Shown: one piece after another, positions 15,263 to 18,351 of the stretch
How positions within the stretch are numbered: position 1 is the stretch's first letter
Layout of the letters: every line of letters starts with the position of its first letter
NCBI RefSeq assembly: GCF_025263265.1
Contig: NZ_CP079874.1
Span: 1-18,351, forward strand
Reading direction: 5' to 3'
Source: Mycobacterium sp. SMC-4
Lineage (GTDB): Bacteria; Actinomycetota; Actinomycetes; Mycobacteriales; Mycobacteriaceae
Length of the DNA: 18,351 nt
The notes under the pieces: generated by a model
The model's database searches: none
Told to the model about the DNA's origin: nothing
The model's input: only the letters and a program-made list of their open reading frames with translations
Program-made: the position numbers and the translations under genes

Positions 15263-16729
15263 TTAGCTCCGCCTTCGATGCGGCATTGATCTGCCGCGTT
15301 CGGTGACGTAATCGGTCCAGTCGCGGGCGGCGAGTTTGGCCCAGGCGGCTGCGTTCTTGGTGGTGATCGCGAGCAGTTCGGCCAGCACGGGTGCGGGCAT
15401 GTCGCTGGCGAGCTGGAAGAGGGCGGCTTTGCGATGTTCGTAGGGTTTCACCCCGACCGCGACGAGCTGGGTGCGGATGTTCTCGGTGGACAGGTGGGTG
15501 CCGGGAAGTCGGCCGGGGAACAGCCAGCCCGTATGGGATGGGGTGTAGCGGCTTTCGCATTGCTGCTCCAGATGCTCGCGGATGAGGTCGTCGAGTAGGG
15601 GAGGCATTTGGATGGGGATGGCGGCGAAGACGACATGCACGGCGTGATCGTCGGAGATCGAGATTTGGCTTGATCGCAGGGCGACGATGCGCGAAAGAGG
15701 TTGGGCGAACAACAATGTGAGCAGTCCCGCGATGCGGGTTTTGCGGCGGATTGTGTCGTCGTGCAGCAGCCGCCCGACGGCGGCCCACCGCTGGGAATCC
15801 GAGACGGTTACCGAGGGAGGTGACCGTGGCGGATCGGTGACCCTCAGTGTGGTGTTGATGCGGGATTGGCGTAGCCAGACGAGGAAGGCGTACTCGGCAG
15901 TGAGCGGCCTCCGGTGGAGCGCCTGGTAGCGCTCCAGCATCTCCTGTGTCGCTGTCGCCGGAGTGGCGTCGTGGGTGTGCAGAAACGCCATGAACTGAAT
16001 CGCCACGCGGACGCGACGACGGCAGGCATCGGTCATCGATCTCGTCAGCCGGTTCTCGTGGGAGGCCTTGCGCATCTGGCGCAGTACATGCCAATGCGCG
16101 AATCGGCGAACGATGGCGGCGTCTTCGGCCGGAAGCTCGGCTACAACGTCCTCGATCCAGGGCAGCATCCGTTCGACGCGGATGTCGATCGGGCCCAGAA
16201 CGCCGACCGCGACCAGGAGGCTGCGCAAGTAATCGTGGGCTCGGTCCGAGGGAAGATCGCTGAAGGTGTCGTGGCTGATTTCACGCGTTCCGCAGGCCAT
16301 GTCGCGAAGGAGCTGCGGGCCGGTACCGGGCTTCTTTCGCAGCCACCAGAGCACCGTCTGTGGGCGGTCGGCGTTGATCAGTTCGTCGAACACGGGCCGT
16401 AGTCGGTGATGAATCGTGCCGCTGATCGGGTCGGTGAGCAGCTCGGTGAGGCGCTCGCGTAGGAAGCAGCGGGCGCATCGGTAGAACCCGTAGGGGTGTT
16501 CTTCGCGGCCGCATTCGCTGCAGGTGAAGATCGATGCGACACCGGCGCAGGAGGCGCACACGATGGCATCGTCGAGCTGCCACGCCAGTGGCCGCACGGT
16601 CTCACACCGCGGGCATTTCTCGGGGTGATAGTGCCGTCTGCGACGGCATGCGACACAGATGCGACGCCCGTGCGTCAGTGGGGTTAGCCGGATGGTGCTT
16701 GCACACTCCCAGCAGGCCCGCTGAGTCAC
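15263..16729 (-). CDS. Zinc-ribbon protein with a degenerate tyrosine-recombinase domain
   Basis: The 488-residue protein opens with six CxxC pairs: C6/C9, C25/C28, C39/C42, C58/C61, C70/C73 and C85/C88. Together they make three tandem four-cysteine zinc ribbons. The C-terminal half keeps the tyrosine-recombinase outline: LLTLLFAQPLSRIVALRSSQ resembles the first-arginine region, and a final PVLAELLAITTKNAAAWAKL. There the usual GH is AI and the catalytic tyrosine position is W463. It should therefore bind DNA but not cut it. Similar proteins occur in actinobacteria beside an active integrase (family memory). GTG 16729 overlaps the stop of the HTH gene (GTGA), so it is coupled to it. The likely role is DNA-targeting or an architectural partner of the recombinase (inference). 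Confidence 0.8.
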   Translation of the reverse strand: MTQRACWECASTIRLTPLTHGRRICVACRRRRHYHPEKCPRCETVRPLAWQLDDAIVCASCAGVASIFTCSECGREEHPYGFYRCARCFLRERLTELLTDPISGTIHHRLRPVFDELINADRPQTVLWWLRKKPGTGPQLLRDMACGTREISHDTFSDLPSDRAHDYLRSLLVAVGVLGPIDIRVERMLPWIEDVVAELPAEDAAIVRRFAHWHVLRQMRKASHENRLTRSMTDACRRRVRVAIQFMAFLHTHDATPATATQEMLERYQALHRRPLTAEYAFLVWLRQSRINTTLRVTDPPRSPPSVTVSDSQRWAAVGRLLHDDTIRRKTRIAGLLTLLFAQPLSRIVALRSSQISISDDHAVHVVFAAIPIQMPPLLDDLIREHLEQQCESRYTPSHTGWLFPGRLPGTHLSTENIRTQLVAVGVKPYEHRKAALFQLASDMPAPVLAELLAITTKNAAAWAKLAARDWTDYVTERGRSMPHRRRS

Positions 16730-17058
16730 TGGTTGTCGTGGGGGCGGCGGATGGTGGCGCGGATGGGTCGCAGGTCGCCGATGCCGGGTCCGCTGTCGTT
16801 GACCGCGGGCGCCTCACGGACTTGTTCGGCGACGAGCTCGAGCAGGTCGTTGGGCGTGCACGACAAGATGTCGCAGAGGGCGGCGAGCAGGTCGAGATTG
16901 ATGCGCTGCGGGGGCTTGGTCGCGATCCGGTGCACCATCTGTCGGGAGATCTCCACGCCACGCTCGTGCAGCGGTGCGACAAGGTCGGTGGTGGCGAACA
17001 TTCCGTTCTGGGCCATCAGCTGACGCAGGTTCCACCGCAGCACGGTCCTAGTGCTCAT
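16726..17058 (-). CDS. Small XRE/Cro-type helix-turn-helix protein
   Basis: The 110-residue protein begins MSTRTVLRWNLRQLMAQNGM. Its HTH covers about residues 8-75 and includes EISRQMVHRIATKPPQRINL and LDLLAALCDILSCTPNDLLE, typical of Cro/C1-type domains. I use ATG 17058: the start lies 11 bases inside the end of the integrase gene, and the frame upstream of it is low-complexity out-of-frame sequence. It overlaps both the integrase upstream and the zinc-ribbon gene downstream. It may regulate the cassette, possibly through the palindrome at 18206-18220, or act as a DNA-bending factor. Confidence 0.88.
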   Translation of the reverse strand: MSTRTVLRWNLRQLMAQNGMFATTDLVAPLHERGVEISRQMVHRIATKPPQRINLDLLAALCDILSCTPNDLLELVAEQVREAPAVNDSGPGIGDLRPIRATIRRPHDNQ

Positions 17059-18175
17059 CTCCGCCTTCACCTGTCGTCGTGGATGATCCGTAGACGCGGC
17101 GCAGCGCCGCCTGCAGTGTTTTGGTCTTGAAGTCGTCGGACACCGAGGTATAGATCGCGGTGGTCGAGGCATACGAGTGCCCCACCTGTTCGGTGACGAA
17201 CCGCTCCGGATAACCGAACTCGATCAGATGGGTGACATAGGAGTGCCGCAGGCAGTGCAAGGTGAGCTCGGCAGGCAGTCCCGCTTGCACCCGTGCGACG
17301 GCGAATCGCCTATCCATGGTCTTGGTCGCCACGCGCCGTCGACGCTCGGTCAGCCAGAGCTCTTGACGGTTCCCGGGGCTGAGGAGTGGGCGGCCGTGGT
17401 CGACCCATTGGCGCAGTCCGTCGATCACCCAGTCGAACTCCGGAACGGCGAGCACGGTGCGACGCCTGGGAGAGCTGCCGCGACGTGATTTGGCGTAGCG
17501 AACGTGGACGGCGCCGAACGTGCCCCAGGCCGGCATCCGCGAGTTCGGACGCAGGTCGGCGAGATCGAGATAGCACAGCTCGCGGCGGCGTAAACCGAAG
17601 GCGTAGGCCGTCTTGATCATCTGTGCGTCGCGCAGCGCCGCGAACGCGCCTTTGTTCCTGGACCGAGCGAGAACATCGACGCGATCATCGAGGAAATCGA
17701 ACAATGTTTCCAGTTCGTCGTAGGTGAACGGGCGACGCGCGGGCTTGCCCTCGTAGTCGACCAGATGCGCGGCGGTGTTGTAGTCGTGACAGACCTGCGA
17801 TGGGATCCGTCCGAACCTGTTCTCGCATTGCGCGATCCAACCGTAGCGGCTATCGAGTAGGTAGTCGCAGAACATCCGCAACGACATGTGATAGCCGCGA
17901 ATGGTCGACGGTGCTTTGCGTTCCGGGCCCGACATCAAAGCGGCCGTGAAGTCTTCGACATCGCCGGCAGTCCAGTCCCACGGAGGCGCCCCGGCGAACT
18001 CTGCGAACCGCCGCACCAACGCCAGCCGCGGCTCGATCGTGGCCTCAGCAGCGAGTAGCCGAGACGCCTGTTGACGACCCCACCCAGACAGCATCGCTTC
18101 GAAGACTGCGCTGGCCTCGTCCAGGTGAACCACGCCCGAGGCAAGAACCAAGTGCGCCGACCCCGGAACGCTCAC
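17048..18175 (-). CDS. Tyrosine recombinase/integrase, catalytically complete
   Basis: The 375-residue protein has an N-terminal SAM-like core-binding domain (about 45-115, with KAPSTIRGYHMSLRMF) and a full catalytic domain. Its active-site residues are R196 (AFGLRRRELCYLDL), K229 (RYAKSRRG), H307 and R310 (LHCLRHSYVTHL), H333 (VGHSYASTT) and Y342 (TAIYTSV). I start it at GTG 18175 because GGAGG lies seven bases upstream; a TTG at 18199 has no ribosome site. It is the first gene of a three-gene overlapping operon with the HTH and zinc-ribbon genes. It presumably moves the cassette or integrates the larger element; the attachment site is not identified. Confidence 0.95.
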   Translation of the reverse strand: MSVPGSAHLVLASGVVHLDEASAVFEAMLSGWGRQQASRLLAAEATIEPRLALVRRFAEFAGAPPWDWTAGDVEDFTAALMSGPERKAPSTIRGYHMSLRMFCDYLLDSRYGWIAQCENRFGRIPSQVCHDYNTAAHLVDYEGKPARRPFTYDELETLFDFLDDRVDVLARSRNKGAFAALRDAQMIKTAYAFGLRRRELCYLDLADLRPNSRMPAWGTFGAVHVRYAKSRRGSSPRRRTVLAVPEFDWVIDGLRQWVDHGRPLLSPGNRQELWLTERRRRVATKTMDRRFAVARVQAGLPAELTLHCLRHSYVTHLIEFGYPERFVTEQVGHSYASTTAIYTSVSDDFKTKTLQAALRRVYGSSTTTGEGGDEH

Positions 18176-18192
18176 AAGAGAACCTCCATCTA

Positions 18193-18227
18193 TCGTCAAC
18201 TTAGAGTTGTCAATGACAACCGCAAGT
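18193..18227 (-). repeat. Candidate right terminal repeat, upstream of the integrase
   Basis: Read on the minus strand it contains ACTTGCGG, ATTGACAA and TGACGA, the same blocks in the same order as 15166-15205 on the plus strand. It overlaps the palindrome at 18206-18220 and lies just upstream of the integrase ribosome site. It may serve both as promoter/operator and as a recombinase site. Confidence 0.4.
18206..18220. promoter_or_regulatory. Palindrome in the integrase leader
   Basis: GTTGTCA and TGACAAC are perfect 7-base arms around a single A. The site lies 31 bases upstream of the integrase start. It could be the operator of the HTH protein at 16726-17058 or a recombinase arm site. Confidence 0.55.
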
Positions 18228-18322
18228 TACCACACCTGCGAGCGAAATCCGTCTACCAGGAGGAACACGAAAGTGGTTCAATGAAGCGCATCCGGCGCTG
18301 GTCCCATGCGCCAGATATACGC

Positions 18323-18338
18323 GTCAACTTCAGGTTGA
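18323..18338. repeat. Repeat related to the integrase leader sequence
   Basis: TCAAC (18324-18328) and GTTGA (18334-18338) are inverted around TTCAG. The stretch GTCAACTTCAGGTTG at 18323-18337 resembles GTCAACTTAGAGTTG at 18195-18209 (12 of 15 bases), 128 bp away in the same orientation. It may be a second recombinase-binding site; it lies at the window edge. Confidence 0.35.
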
Positions 18339-18351
18339 TTCGCGACCTTCG

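Noticed and set aside
14982..15266. A 94-residue plus-strand frame between the TetR gene and the recombinase cassette
   Set aside because: It has no ribosome site, no recognisable domain, and runs over the candidate terminal repeat. I could not support it as a gene.
15081..16094. A 337-residue minus-strand frame overlapping the zinc-ribbon recombinase gene
   Set aside because: It is arginine- and proline-rich and out of frame with a gene that has three zinc ribbons and a recombinase-like domain. It is a high-GC shadow.
18183..18214. ATTGACAA upstream of the integrase as a -35 box
   Set aside because: The nearest -10-like hexamer would have a 15-base spacer and place the transcript start on the ribosome site. 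A recombinase or operator site fits better.
1..18351. CRISPR arrays, tRNA or rRNA genes, and transposase-type insertion sequences
   Set aside because: I saw no regularly spaced repeats, no tRNA cloverleaf and no DDE transposase frame; the only recombination genes are the tyrosine recombinase cassette.

Overview
The window looks like accessory DNA from a Mycobacterium/Mycolicibacterium-type actinomycete. The base composition is GC-rich. GTG starts are frequent and adjacent genes overlap by a few bases. It carries an MmpL-family RND transporter, an F420-type LLM oxidoreductase, a KstR-like TetR regulator, a cytochrome P450 and PaaI-type thioesterases, a gene mix typical of mycobacteria. The left edge holds a conjugative relaxase and the right edge a tyrosine-recombinase cassette. 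A plasmid or integrated mobile element is therefore the most likely setting (inference).

Layout. (1) 1-2488, minus strand: N-terminal relaxase and first helicase part of a MobF/TraA conjugative relaxase, open at the left edge. A palindrome lies upstream of it. (2) 2662-5784, minus: a complete MmpL transporter, with a perfect 10-bp inverted repeat in its promoter. (3) 6115-7724: a TetR regulator divergent from a ferritin-like 'metal-dependent hydrolase'. (4) 7858-9259, minus: an alpha/beta hydrolase and a hotdog thioesterase. The tail of a second, deleted thioesterase gene lies just upstream. (5) 9434-12346: a P450 divergent from a TetR-LLM oxidoreductase pair, with a perfect palindromic operator between them. 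(6) 12395-14913: a small uncharacterised protein, a KstR-like TetR overlapping a PaaI thioesterase, and a divergent fourth TetR. (7) 15166-18227: a three-gene recombinase cassette of active tyrosine recombinase, small HTH protein, and zinc-ribbon protein with a degenerate recombinase fold. The three genes overlap one another, and related sequences flank them in inverted orientation.

How it may work together. The same operator-like sequence occurs at three separate promoters: mmpL, the thioesterase/KstR-like TetR operon, and the small uncharacterised gene. This suggests that one local TetR protein co-controls a transporter, a thioesterase and the small protein, as a lipid or acyl-CoA handling and export regulon. 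The P450/LLM/hydrolase genes look like substrate-inducible oxidative catabolism modules, each with its own TetR. The recombinase cassette is probably a separate mobile unit next to this cargo. The shared operator and the cassette with its catalytically dead recombinase partner are the two signals most worth following up.
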